Assembly (NCBI RefSeq): GCF_013408335.1
Contig: NZ_JACBZR010000001.1
Coordinates: 1,240,001-1,304,000 of the forward strand
Direction: 5' to 3'
Origin: Nocardioides panzhihuensis
GTDB lineage: Bacteria > Actinomycetota > Actinomycetes > Propionibacteriales > Nocardioidaceae
DNA: 64,000 nucleotides
Every line of letters begins with the position of its first letter. Position 1 is the first letter of the stretch. Position numbers and translations under genes: made by a program. The notes under the pieces are model-generated. The model made no database searches. It was not told where the DNA came from and worked only from the letters and a program-made list of their open reading frames with translations. Of the stretch, positions 1 through 7,943 are shown in pieces.

Positions 1-1
1 G

Positions 2-283
2 CTCGCCTGGATCGCGGAGTCGGACCTGCCGCCCGAAGGGGTCGAGACGCTCGAGCTGATCGACGCGGGTGGCCCCTTCCCCTACCCGGGCAAGGACGGC
101 AGCACCTTCGGCAACCGCGAGGGGATCCTGCCGCAGGAGGCCTCGGGCTACTACGCGGAGTACACGGTGCCGACGCCTGGCTCCGACGACCGGGGTGCGC
201 GGCGTATCGTCACTGGTGAGGGTGGAGAGTTCTACTACACCGAGGACCACTACGAGTCGTTCTCGCGGATCGACCGGGGGTGA
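2..283 (+). CDS. Barnase/RNase Sa-type guanyl-specific ribonuclease, C-terminal part
   Basis: Partial gene that enters from the left edge; only the last 93 codons are present. The residues match the microbial RNase N1/T1 fold: a F-G-N-R-E-G-I-L-P block, then Y-Y-A-E-Y-T-V carrying the probable catalytic Glu, R-G-A-R-R-I-V-T-G carrying the catalytic Arg, and E-D-H-Y carrying the catalytic His near the end. Family members are usually secreted and cleave RNA after guanine; the signal peptide would lie outside the window. A barstar gene starts 10 bp downstream, which supports a nuclease-inhibitor pair. Confidence 0.9.
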   Translation, partial: LAWIAESDLPPEGVETLELIDAGGPFPYPGKDGSTFGNREGILPQEASGYYAEYTVPTPGSDDRGARRIVTGEGGEFYYTEDHYESFSRIDRG

Positions 284-293
284 GTGATCCAGA

Positions 294-716
294 ATGAGCG
301 GACTGGCAGGACTTCTGGCCGGGAAGATCGATCCCGGCGTATACCGCTGGCACACCGAGCTGGCGGCGAGAGATCTGGCCGATTCGGTGACCGGTGCCGG
401 CTGGTCGCTGGCGCAGATCGCCGAGGTGGCCGAGACCAAGGACGAGGTGCTCGGCGCCATCGGCACCGCGCTCGGGTTCCCGGCCCACTTCGGCCGCAAC
501 CTCGACGCGCTGTGGGACTCGCTGCGCGACGTCTCCGCGCCCACGGTGCTGCTGTGGGAGACCTGGGGGTGTGCTGCGTACGCCGATCGTGCCGGTTTCG
601 ACAGGATCGTCGGTGTTCTCCGGGACCGCACCGCGGAGATCGCCGAGGACCGGCCGGCGTTCACCGTGCTGCTGCGCGGTGACGGTCCCGAGACCGACCT
701 CGCCGACCTGGGCTGA
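294..716 (+). CDS. Barstar family RNase inhibitor
   Basis: 140 aa. The conserved barstar core F-G-R-N-L-D-A-L-W-D-S-L lies near residues 65-77, preceded by a helix that resembles the barnase-binding one. In the family the protein binds its RNase tightly in the cytoplasm and protects the producer. It is about 50 residues longer than classical barstar at the N-terminus, as in many actinobacterial homologues. It follows the RNase stop by 10 bp, so the two are probably co-transcribed. The function call rests on family and context; cognate pairing with this RNase is inferred. Confidence 0.88.
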   Translation: MSGLAGLLAGKIDPGVYRWHTELAARDLADSVTGAGWSLAQIAEVAETKDEVLGAIGTALGFPAHFGRNLDALWDSLRDVSAPTVLLWETWGCAAYADRAGFDRIVGVLRDRTAEIAEDRPAFTVLLRGDGPETDLADLG

Positions 717-740
717 GCCGGCCTGGGCTGAGCCCTGGCC

Positions 741-2282
741 TCACCCGACCGTGACGGTGCGGGTGGGGTAGCCGGTGGCGCCGTCGGGAGCCGGGGGCGC
801 CTCGTCGTCGGTCTGGGGTTGCCCCGACCGGTCGAAGGCGCGCGCCTGGACCTGGTGCTCGCCCTCGGTCGCGTCCCAGCGGTAGGTCCACTGCCGCCAG
901 GTGTCGATGCTGTCCTCGGCGGCGAGGTCGGCGGGCTGCCAGGGGCCGTCGTCGATGCGTACCTCGACCTTGCTCACGCCGCGGTGCTGGGCCCAGGCGA
1001 CCCCGGCCACGGTGACGGTGCCGGGCATGGTCTCCTGGCCGGGGATGTCGATGCGGCACGCGGTCTTGATCGGACCCTCGGCGGACCAACCGCGGTCGGT
1101 CCAGTAGGCGCGGAAGTCGGCGAAGCGGGTGACCTCGAGCTCGGTGAGCCACTTGGTCGCCGAGACGTAGCCGTAGAGGCCGGGGACGACCATGCGCACG
1201 GGGAAGCCGTGCTCCCGGGTCAGCGGCTCGCCGTTCTGAGCGATCGCGAGCAGCGAGTCGCGGCCGTCGGTGAGCGCCTCGAGGGGTGTGCCGATGGTGA
1301 TGCCGTCGGCACCGGTCGACTTCACCGCGTCGGCGTCGGGGTCGAGGCCTGCTCGTTTCAAGACGTCGCGGATGCGTACGCCGGTCCAGGTCGCGTTGCC
1401 GATCAGGTCGCCACCGACCTCGTTGGAGACGCAGCAGATGGTCACCCGCCGCTCGTAGAGCGGCATCGCGAGCAGATCCTGGTAGGTCAGCTCAACCGGA
1501 TTCTCGACCAGACCGTGGATCTTGAGCCGGTAGTCGGCGACGTCGAGGCGTGGGGTGAGCAGTGCGATGTCGATGCGGTAGAAGTCGTCGACCGGGGTCA
1601 GGTGGGGCGTGAGGCCGTCGATGCGAAGCTCCGCGCCCGCCGGGAGGGGCGCGGCGGGGGAGACGGTCGCGGGGATCGCCACCTTCGTCGCCGGATGGCG
1701 GCGGGCGGTGACCACCTTCGCGCCGACCCCGCTCGCCACGCCTGCCGCGGTCACGGCCGATGCCGCCACCAGGAACCTGCGGCGGTCGAAGCCGTCTGGG
1801 GCCTCCGCTTCGGTGGTCGCGACGGTCGGGGCGTCCTGCTTCCTCAGGCGCCGGGTCAGGATGACCAGCGACGTGATGCCGATCGCCAGGCCGACCACCA
1901 GCGCGACAGTGCCTGTCGTCGGGCTCGCGGTCCCGTTCCCGGACCGCTCGGCGAGCAGGGCGGCGATGTCGACCGCCCCGAGGACCAACAGCATGCCCAC
2001 GCCCAGCGCGAGGCGGCGTACGGCCAGGGCTCCGGCCACGCCGAGGAGGGCCAGCGTCACCAGCGCGACACAGGCCAGCAGGATCGGCTTGTCGGCGGTG
2101 CCGAACGTGGCGACCGCCGCCTCCTTGAGCCAGCGTGGGGTGAGGTCGATGACTCGGTCGCCGAGCGCGAGCAGGGGAGAGGCGCCGCCGGCGAGGGCGG
2201 CGATGAGCTCGGCGATGCCGAGGCCGAGTACGCCGGCGGCGATGCCGGCGACTGGGCCGCTCGGGAGCGTGCGGGATGTCAT
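741..2282 (-). CDS. Membrane-anchored molybdopterin-dependent oxidoreductase (sulfite oxidase fold)
   Basis: 513 aa. Four hydrophobic segments fill residues 10-145. A D-R-R-R-F-L twin-arginine-like motif near 167 precedes a fifth hydrophobic stretch, suggesting Tat-type translocation of the soluble domain. The Moco-binding domain covers about 215-400, with the cofactor-ligand region I-C-C-V-S-N-E near residue 283. A Mo-co dimerisation (Ig-like) domain follows to the C-terminus. Substrate unknown; the family includes sulfite oxidase and peptide methionine sulfoxide reductase-like enzymes. It is divergent from the sigma factor gene, and such oxidoreductases are often linked to SigK/RskA-type systems, so regulation by that sigma factor is a reasonable inference. 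Confidence 0.88.
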   Translation of the reverse strand: MTSRTLPSGPVAGIAAGVLGLGIAELIAALAGGASPLLALGDRVIDLTPRWLKEAAVATFGTADKPILLACVALVTLALLGVAGALAVRRLALGVGMLLVLGAVDIAALLAERSGNGTASPTTGTVALVVGLAIGITSLVILTRRLRKQDAPTVATTEAEAPDGFDRRRFLVAASAVTAAGVASGVGAKVVTARRHPATKVAIPATVSPAAPLPAGAELRIDGLTPHLTPVDDFYRIDIALLTPRLDVADYRLKIHGLVENPVELTYQDLLAMPLYERRVTICCVSNEVGGDLIGNATWTGVRIRDVLKRAGLDPDADAVKSTGADGITIGTPLEALTDGRDSLLAIAQNGEPLTREHGFPVRMVVPGLYGYVSATKWLTELEVTRFADFRAYWTDRGWSAEGPIKTACRIDIPGQETMPGTVTVAGVAWAQHRGVSKVEVRIDDGPWQPADLAAEDSIDTWRQWTYRWDATEGEHQVQARAFDRSGQPQTDDEAPPAPDGATGYPTRTVTVG

Positions 2283-2318
2283 GCTGTGGGTTCGTTGCTG
2301 CTCGATGCGCGGATGGGA

Positions 2319-2346
2319 CCAATCCTCCCACTCTTCGGCTGCGAAT
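2319..2346 (+). promoter_or_regulatory. Candidate ECF (SigK-like) promoter before the sigma factor gene
   Basis: CCAATC at 2319-2324 and GCGAAT at 2341-2346 are separated by 16 bp. This resembles the described mycobacterial SigK elements (CCATCC and CCGAAT), so the sigma factor may drive its own gene. The resemblance was judged by eye, and the 102-bp divergent gap also has to hold the oxidoreductase promoter. Confidence 0.35.
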
Positions 2347-2384
2347 CCGTGGTGAGAGCTGTCGGTCTGTCGGAAGGAGTGCGC

Positions 2385-3017
2385 GTGCGGCGAGCCTTGC
2401 GGGTCGTGGGCGAGGAGTCGTCACGCGATCCCGACGACGACCTGGACGTGGCGGGGGTGCTCGCCGCGGTCGCCGGTGGCGACCTGCATGCCTTCGGGCG
2501 GATCTACGACGACCTGGCTCCGCTCGTCTTCGGGGTGGCGCGGCGGGTGGTGCGTGACCCCTCGCGTGCGGAGGAGGTGACCCAGGAGGTGTTCACCGAG
2601 GTCTGGCGCCAGGCCGCTCGGTTCGACGCCTCGCGTGGCTCGTTCCGGACCTGGGTGCTGACGATCGCGCACCGGCGGGCGGTCGACGCGGTGCGCTCCT
2701 CGGAGGCGTCGCGTGCGCGAGAGGAGCACGTCGCCCGGCGCGAGCCGGTGGAGGTCGCCGGCCCGGAGGAGGCGGTGGTCACGGCGTCGGAGCACGATGG
2801 CGTACGCCGCTGCCTGGAGTCGCTCACGCCGCTGCAGTCGCAGGCCGTGCGGCTCGCCTACTACCAGGGGTTCACCTATCCCGAGGTCGCGGAGATGCTC
2901 GGCCGGCCGCTGTCGACGGTGAAGACGCGGATGAGGGACGGGCTGATCCGTCTCAGGGACTGTCTGGCCGAAGCGGAGCCAGAGGCAAAGGGTGGAGGGG
3001 CTCGCAGTGGCGCCTGA
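2385..3017 (+). CDS. sigK: ECF RNA polymerase sigma factor, SigK type
   Basis: 210 aa from the GTG at 2385, chosen because GGAAGGAG ends 5 bp upstream; a second GTG at 2379 overlaps that site. Region 2 runs from about residue 25 (F-G-R-I-Y-D-D-L-A-P-L-V-F) through E-E-V-T-Q-E-V-F-T-E-V-W. Region 4 has L-T-P-L-Q-S-Q-A-V-R-L-A-Y-Y-Q-G-F-T-Y and the helix-turn-helix P-L-S-T-V-K-T-R-M-R-D-G. It directs RNA polymerase to a small stress or redox regulon. The downstream anti-sigma gene overlaps it by about 11 bp, so the two are translationally coupled. The SigK name is inferred from sequence type, the RskA-like partner and the oxidoreductase neighbour. Confidence 0.85.
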   Translation: MRRALRVVGEESSRDPDDDLDVAGVLAAVAGGDLHAFGRIYDDLAPLVFGVARRVVRDPSRAEEVTQEVFTEVWRQAARFDASRGSFRTWVLTIAHRRAVDAVRSSEASRAREEHVARREPVEVAGPEEAVVTASEHDGVRRCLESLTPLQSQAVRLAYYQGFTYPEVAEMLGRPLSTVKTRMRDGLIRLRDCLAEAEPEAKGGGARSGA

Positions 3018-3684
3018 CGTACACGGCCTGCTCGGGGCCTACCTTCTCGACGCGCTGGTGCCGCGGGAGCGCGCCGAGTTCGAGGCCCACCTGGCGGTCT
3101 GCGCCGAGTGTCGCGAGGAGGTCGACTCGCTGCGGCCGGCGACCACCTCGCTCGCCGGCGGGGTCGCCGCGACGCCGCCGGCTCCGCTGCGCGGCCGGGT
3201 GCTGCGTACGGCCTCGCAGACGCCGCAGCTCCCGCCGTTGGTGGCCGCGGCCCGGCCACGCCGTCGCTGGCTCGCGGCCGCGGTGGCTGCGGCGGCCGCG
3301 CTGGTCGTCGGCGTCGGTGTCGGCCTGGGAACGGTCCTGAGCGACGACGAACCGCCGACCATGACCGCCGCCCAGGTGATGTCGGCCCCGGACGCGAAGA
3401 TGCACAAGAAGAACACCTCCGACGGCGAGCTGATGGTCGCGATGTCGCCCGAGATGCACATGGTCGCCGTCGACGCCGCCCACCTCGACGGCCCCACCGG
3501 CATGACCTACCAGGTCTGGTGGCACACCGACGCCGGGATGGAGTCCGCCGGCGTCATGGACGGAGAGATGTCCTTGGCCGTGCCCGTCGAGGACGGCGAC
3601 CTGATGGTCACCATGGAACCCAAGGGCGGCTCCGACCAGCCGTCCGACAAGGTCCTCTTCGAGATGCCCGCCACCTCGCTCTAG
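3007..3684 (+). CDS. rskA: Membrane anti-sigma factor, RskA type
   Basis: 225 aa from GTG 3007, with GGAGGGG 7 bp upstream; GTG 2992 is an alternative that adds five residues. The cytoplasmic N-terminal domain carries the zinc anti-sigma signature H-x3-C-x2-C (H28, C32, C35). One transmembrane helix follows at about 86-108, then an extracytoplasmic RskA C-terminal domain rich in Met and acidic residues. The family sequesters its sigma factor at the membrane and releases it on redox signals or regulated proteolysis. Its start overlaps the end of the sigma gene, which supports a stoichiometric pair. Confidence 0.86.
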   Translation: MAPDVHGLLGAYLLDALVPRERAEFEAHLAVCAECREEVDSLRPATTSLAGGVAATPPAPLRGRVLRTASQTPQLPPLVAAARPRRRWLAAAVAAAAALVVGVGVGLGTVLSDDEPPTMTAAQVMSAPDAKMHKKNTSDGELMVAMSPEMHMVAVDAAHLDGPTGMTYQVWWHTDAGMESAGVMDGEMSLAVPVEDGDLMVTMEPKGGSDQPSDKVLFEMPATSL

Positions 3685-3839
3685 CCGAGACGTCACGTAC
3701 GTCGGCCGAGACGTCACCCCGGTCGGCCGAGACGTCACGTACGTCGGCCGAGGTGGCACGCCCGTGACGTTTCGTCCGACCGGGGTGACGCTTCGGCCGA
3801 CGGCAGTGACGCTTCGGCCGACCGTAGTGACGCTTCGGC
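3684..3839. repeat. Mirror-symmetric 21-bp-period repeat array between convergent genes
   Basis: Left half: four units starting at 3684, 3705, 3726 and 3747, the first three exactly GCCGAGACGTCAC and the fourth GCCGAGGTGGCAC, separated by 8 bp. Right half: four units starting at 3764, 3785, 3806 and 3827, the last three exactly GTGACGCTTCGGC and the first a degenerate variant. The right unit is close to the reverse complement of the left one, so the array can fold as a long hairpin or act as a bidirectional terminator. The period equals seven codons and produces spurious heptad-repeat open frames. A relative lies at 37441-37509. Confidence 0.9.
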
Positions 3840-3840
3840 G

Positions 3841-4926
3841 TCAGAGGGCGCGCTGGGTCGCGGCGGTGGCCAGGGCGCGGAGGGTGGTGGCGGCGTGCTC
3901 GTCGAGGAGTCCTGAGGACCGGGCGTCGTCGAGGGCGGTGAGGCCCTGGTCGGCGAGCTCGGTGATGGTCTTCTCGACCTGCTGCTCCGCGCCGGAGGAG
4001 GCGATGATCGTACGCAGCGCGGAGACCTGGTCCTCGGTGAGCGGCTGGCCGAGCGAGCGGTCGAGGAGGTCTGCCTCGGCGGGCGGTGAGCCGGTCAGGG
4101 CCAGCGCGACCAGGACGGTGCGCTTGCCCTCGACGAGGTCGTCGCCGGCGGGCTTCCCGGTGACCGACGGGTCGCCGAAGACGCCGAGGAGGTCGTCGCG
4201 GAGCTGGAAGGCCTCGCCGACGGGCAGGCCGTAGGCCGACAGCGCCTCGATCTGCTCGGTCGAAGCCGCGGCCAGGGCGGCGCCGACGTGGAGGGGGCGC
4301 TCGACCGAGTATTTGGCGGCCTTGTAGCGCACCACCTTCATCGCGGCCTCGACGTCCGCGACACCGCGCGCCTGGACGGTGATGTCGAGGAACTGACCGG
4401 CGATGACCTCGCTGCGGGTCTGGTCGAACACCGAGAGCGCGTCGGCGGTCTCGGGCGCCGCGAACCCAGCGGTACGCAGCAGCTCGTCGGACCAGGTCAG
4501 CAGGAGGTCCCCGAGGAGCACAGCTGCGGCATCACCGTAGGCACGGGACCGCCCGGGCCACCCCGCGGCGGAATGGTCGGCCTCGAACGCGCGGTGCGCG
4601 GACGGGGCGCCGCGCCGGGTGTCGGAGTCGTCGATGACGTCGTCGTGGACGAGCGCCGACGCCTGGAGCAGCTCGAGCGCGGCGGCGGCCCGCACGAGCG
4701 ACTCCTCCTCGGCCGGGGAGGGAGCGGGGTGGACCGCGCGGAAGCCCCAGTAGCAGAACGCGGCCCGCAGGCGCTTGCCGCCGGACATCGACTCCCGGGC
4801 CCGGCGCAGCAGCGGTTCGACCTCGTCCCCGAGCGGGGCCAGCCGCTCGGTCTGCGTCACGAGGAAGGTGTCCAGAGCGCCCTGGACGCGACGGCGGAAT
4901 TCATCGGCGTCCCACGTTTCATTCAC
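3841..4926 (-). CDS. Polyprenyl (geranylgeranyl) diphosphate synthase
   Basis: 361 aa. All-alpha trans-prenyltransferase with the first Asp-rich motif D-D-V-I-D-D at residues 95-100 and the second, Q-L-R-D-D-L-L-G-V-F-G-D, at about 241-252. The G-G-K-R-L-R substrate-binding motif is at 49-54. It condenses isopentenyl diphosphate with an allylic primer; product length (C15-C20 or longer) cannot be read with certainty, although similarity is to actinobacterial GGPP synthases (IdsA/GrcC types). It is divergent from metF with a 34-bp gap that must hold both promoters. The stop abuts the repeat array at 3684-3839. Confidence 0.9.
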   Translation of the reverse strand: MNETWDADEFRRRVQGALDTFLVTQTERLAPLGDEVEPLLRRARESMSGGKRLRAAFCYWGFRAVHPAPSPAEEESLVRAAAALELLQASALVHDDVIDDSDTRRGAPSAHRAFEADHSAAGWPGRSRAYGDAAAVLLGDLLLTWSDELLRTAGFAAPETADALSVFDQTRSEVIAGQFLDITVQARGVADVEAAMKVVRYKAAKYSVERPLHVGAALAAASTEQIEALSAYGLPVGEAFQLRDDLLGVFGDPSVTGKPAGDDLVEGKRTVLVALALTGSPPAEADLLDRSLGQPLTEDQVSALRTIIASSGAEQQVEKTITELADQGLTALDDARSSGLLDEHAATTLRALATAATQRAL

Positions 4927-4960
4927 CCTCCGAGCCTAGGCCACTGCCTACGATGGTCCG

Positions 4961-5851
4961 ATGGTGACCGGACGTGGACGCTCCCTCGCGGAGCTGATCA
5001 ACGAGGGCGACCGCTCGTTCTCCTTCGAGTTCTTCCCGCCGAAGGACGAGGCAGGCGAGGAGCAGCTGTGGAACGCGATCCGTGCGCTGGAGCCCTACCG
5101 TCCGACGTTCGTGAGCGTCACCTACGGCGCCGGCGGCTCGACCCGTGACAAGACCGTCGCCATCACCGGCCGGATCGCCGCCGAGACCGAGCTGCTGCCC
5201 GTCGCCCATCTGACCTGCGTCGGCCACACCCGTGACGAGGTCGCCGCGATCCTCGACTCCTACGCCGCGCAGGGCGTCACGCACGTGATGGCGCTGCGCG
5301 GCGACCCCGCCGACGGCCCGCGTGCCGAGTGGACGCCGACCGCCGGTGGCCTCGACTACGCGATCGACGTGGTGAGGCTGGCCAGGGAGCGCGGCGACTT
5401 CCGCATCGGCGTCGCCGCCTTCCCCGAAGGCCATCCGAGCGCCGAGTCGATCGAGGCCGACGCCGACGTGCTGGTCGCCAAGGCCGAGGCCGGTGCCGAG
5501 TTCGCGGTCACCCAGATGTTCTTCCGTGCGGCCGACTACTTCGGCCTCGTCGACCGGGTCCGCGCCCGCGACGTCGACATCCCGATCCTGCCGGGGATCA
5601 TGCCGATCCTGAACCTCGCCGCCATCCGTCGCCAGAGCGAGCTCATCGGCGCCGAGGTCCCTGAGGAGATCGTCGAGCGCCTGACCGCCGCCGGTCCGGA
5701 GCCGGCCGACATCCGTGCCGAGGGCATCGCGGTGGCCGCCGAGCTGTGTCAGGAGCTCCTCGATGGCGGCGCGCCGGGGCTCCACTTCTACACGCTCAAC
5801 CGCTCCAGGGCGACGCTGGAGATCTTCGCCAAGCTCAACGTCACTCCCTAG
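4961..5851 (+). CDS. metF: 5,10-methylenetetrahydrofolate reductase
   Basis: 296 aa, the normal length of bacterial MetF. The TIM-barrel starts with F-S-F-E-F-F-P-P-K, whose Glu is the catalytic acid. V-S-V-T-Y-G-A-G-G-S-T and V-M-A-L-R-G-D-P (FAD/folate site) follow, and Q-M-F-F near residue 185 closes the pocket. It reduces 5,10-methylene-THF to 5-methyl-THF for methionine synthesis, using FAD and NAD(P)H, in the cytoplasm. It is a single-gene unit between divergent and convergent neighbours. Confidence 0.96.
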   Translation: MVTGRGRSLAELINEGDRSFSFEFFPPKDEAGEEQLWNAIRALEPYRPTFVSVTYGAGGSTRDKTVAITGRIAAETELLPVAHLTCVGHTRDEVAAILDSYAAQGVTHVMALRGDPADGPRAEWTPTAGGLDYAIDVVRLARERGDFRIGVAAFPEGHPSAESIEADADVLVAKAEAGAEFAVTQMFFRAADYFGLVDRVRARDVDIPILPGIMPILNLAAIRRQSELIGAEVPEEIVERLTAAGPEPADIRAEGIAVAAELCQELLDGGAPGLHFYTLNRSRATLEIFAKLNVTP

Positions 5852-5864
5852 AAACCGCTGGCGC

Positions 5865-7190
5865 TCACCTCTGGCTGGGACCGATCGACTGCGCGACGAG
5901 CGCGGACGACAGCCCCGTGAACGGCAGCCCGGAGCCGGGTGTGGCGTGGGCGCCGGCGGCGTAGACGTTCGGGATGGGTGTGCGCGGTCCGAGACGCTGG
6001 AACACCGTGCTCCGCCCCTCCCACTTCACGCCCAGAGGTGACCCGCGCCAGCGGCGTACGAGCTCGGCGGCGCCCAGGTCGACACGGTGCACGACATGCT
6101 CGCGGAGGTCGACCTTGTGGCGGGCCAGCGCCAGCAGGACGTCCTCCATCAGCTTGCCGTAGGAGTGGACCGTCCAGGCGTGCTGTCCCTCGGGAGCGAT
6201 CCCTCGGGTGCGTACGACGAGGGTCGGCTCGCCGTGCAGGACCAGCTCGTCGGGCAGGTCGAGCAGATGGTCGGGCAGCGAGGCGAGCCCGAGGTGGAAC
6301 GTCATCGGCGGGATCGCCGGCAGCGTGCGTTCCACCAGGGGCCGCAGGGCCGGCAGCGAGCGCGGGTCGAGGGCGACCACGACCGCTCCGTCGACGCCGA
6401 GATCGATCTCGCCGTCGGTGGTGCTGACCGCGACCGCCCTCCCGCCGCGGAGGATGATGTCCTCCACCCGGGTCGCGGTCTGCACCGAGACCCGGCGGGT
6501 GGTCATCCGGGCCGCGAGCACCTCGGCGACGACCCCCATCCCGCCTTCGACGCGCCAGCCGCCGAAGCGCTGCTCGAGGTAGGCGGTGAGCCCCGCCCAG
6601 GCAGGTACGTCGCGCAGCTCCTGCCCCGCGGCGACGAACGGATGCCCCGCGACCAGCCGAAGCCGCTCGTCCTTGAACGTCTTGCGCAGCCGCTTGTGGA
6701 GGGTCTCGCGAGACCGGAACCGCTCTGCGACGGCCGACGGCAGCGCGGAGGGCTCCCACGGCACCTCGAAGTAGTGCTTGCGCAGGACCTCCCAGTCCTC
6801 GCTGAACCGGGCGACGTAGTCGGTCCACTGCTGGCCGATTCCCGGTCCGAGCCCGTCGAAGGCCGCCAGCTGGGCTCCGCGGGTGCCGCCGGGCACCGCG
6901 ACCGAGGTCTTGTCGGCGAACCGGTGCTCACGGATGACGTCCATCGGCACCAGCTCCAGCTCACGCTCCGCAGGCCGTCCGGACTTTCGGAACAGGTCGC
7001 GCATCACCGCGGGCAGCAGGGTCGAGGTCGCCGAGGCGTCCCAGGTGAACCCTTCCTCGCGCACCGGCACCAGGGCGCCACCGAGCTGACCGGAGGCCTC
7101 CAGGAGGGTCACCGAGTGGCCGAGCTTGGCCAGCCTCGCGGCGCTGGCCATCCCTGCGTAGCCGCCCCCGAGGACGATTACGCGCGTCAC
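5865..7190 (-). CDS. FAD-dependent oxidoreductase, phytoene desaturase/amine oxidase-like
   Basis: 441 aa from a GTG that overlaps the stop of the upstream membrane gene (GTGA). The N-terminal dinucleotide-binding fold reads V-I-V-L-G-G-G-Y-A-G-M-A-S-A, followed by L-L-E-A-S-G-Q-L-G-G. The C-terminal FAD motif includes N-V-Y-A-A-G-A-H-A-T-P-G-S-G-L-P. It resembles carotenoid desaturase-like flavoproteins, but no other carotenoid genes lie nearby apart from the prenyl synthase at 3841-4926, so the substrate is unknown. The overlap with the DUF4126 gene indicates one transcript. Confidence 0.82.
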   Translation of the reverse strand: MTRVIVLGGGYAGMASAARLAKLGHSVTLLEASGQLGGALVPVREEGFTWDASATSTLLPAVMRDLFRKSGRPAERELELVPMDVIREHRFADKTSVAVPGGTRGAQLAAFDGLGPGIGQQWTDYVARFSEDWEVLRKHYFEVPWEPSALPSAVAERFRSRETLHKRLRKTFKDERLRLVAGHPFVAAGQELRDVPAWAGLTAYLEQRFGGWRVEGGMGVVAEVLAARMTTRRVSVQTATRVEDIILRGGRAVAVSTTDGEIDLGVDGAVVVALDPRSLPALRPLVERTLPAIPPMTFHLGLASLPDHLLDLPDELVLHGEPTLVVRTRGIAPEGQHAWTVHSYGKLMEDVLLALARHKVDLREHVVHRVDLGAAELVRRWRGSPLGVKWEGRSTVFQRLGPRTPIPNVYAAGAHATPGSGLPFTGLSSALVAQSIGPSQR

Positions 7191-7822
7191 TGGACGGGGT
7201 AGGGCTTGGTCGCGCCGTCGGACGGTCCGCCGGGCGGCTCGGACCCGCGTCTTCCGCGCCGGGTCAGCCTGCGCCAGCCGCCGCGAACGGCTCGGACGAC
7301 GAAGTACATCAGCACCAGCCCGGCCACCAGCATCACGGCGGCGATGCCGGCCGCGGCCAGCGGGTGCTGGGTGGCGAGCCAGACCACGCCGAGGACGAGG
7401 CCGTCCTCGGCCACGCTGACCACCGAGTTGGAGACCGGCTCGGGGGAGGAGTTGACCGCCAGCCGCTCGCTGGCCTTGATCAGGTGCGACATCAGCGCCG
7501 ACGTGCCGCCTACGACGCCGCCGACCGCCGCACCGAGCGAATCGGCCTCACCGGCGAGCAGGACGCCGATCACGGCGCCGATCGTAGGCCGGATCACCGT
7601 GGAGATCGAGTCCCACGTCGAGTCGATGTAGGGCACCTTGTCGGCGACGAACTCGATCGCGAACATCACCCCCGCGGCGGTCAGCACGGGCCAGGTGCCG
7701 AGCACGTCGGGGATCTCCTCGGCCCCCGTCGCACGCTGCACGACGCCGAGCACCAGCACGACGAGGTAGGCGTTGATGCCACTGGCCCACCCGCTGGAGA
7801 AGGTCAGCGCTAGAGATTCCAT
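7187..7822 (-). CDS. DUF4126 family integral membrane protein
   Basis: 211 aa from ATG 7822 (M-E-S-L-A-L-T-F). Several hydrophobic helices carry the G-W-A-S-G-I-N-A-Y and G-G-V-V-G-G-T-S-A motifs typical of DUF4126. The function of the family is not known. The frame stays open upstream for another 220 codons, but that extension is the antisense of the next gene and has atypical composition, so it was not used. The gene overlaps the FAD oxidoreductase start by 4 bp. Confidence 0.82.
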   Translation of the reverse strand: MESLALTFSSGWASGINAYLVVLVLGVVQRATGAEEIPDVLGTWPVLTAAGVMFAIEFVADKVPYIDSTWDSISTVIRPTIGAVIGVLLAGEADSLGAAVGGVVGGTSALMSHLIKASERLAVNSSPEPVSNSVVSVAEDGLVLGVVWLATQHPLAAAGIAAVMLVAGLVLMYFVVRAVRGGWRRLTRRGRRGSEPPGGPSDGATKPYPVQ

Positions 7823-7943
7823 GGGGACATCTTGGCCTACGCCGAAGATCGATCGCCACGCTCCGTATTTACCTCCGTTGTCACCCGTACGGCAGAATGG
7901 ATTGATCGATACCGAGGAAACCCCCACGTGGCAAGGAGACCGG

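Noticed and set aside
819..2384. Long upstream extension of the sigma factor frame
   Set aside because: Antisense to the oxidoreductase gene; the ribosome site at 2372-2379 and family length fix the start at 2385.
2953..3759. Open frame with heptad peptide repeats (R-P-T-x-V-T-S/L)
   Set aside because: It is the translation of the 21-bp DNA repeat and antisense to the anti-sigma gene; the same happens on the plus strand at 3764.
3684..3839. CRISPR-like regular array
   Set aside because: Units are 13 bp with 8-bp spacers, the two halves are in opposite orientation, and no cas genes lie nearby.
5851..5867. Possible fourth leader-element fragment (GTGAGCGCCAGCGG on the minus strand)
   Set aside because: Only about 14 bases resemble the 5' end, no downstream gene start follows, and the 3' half is absent.
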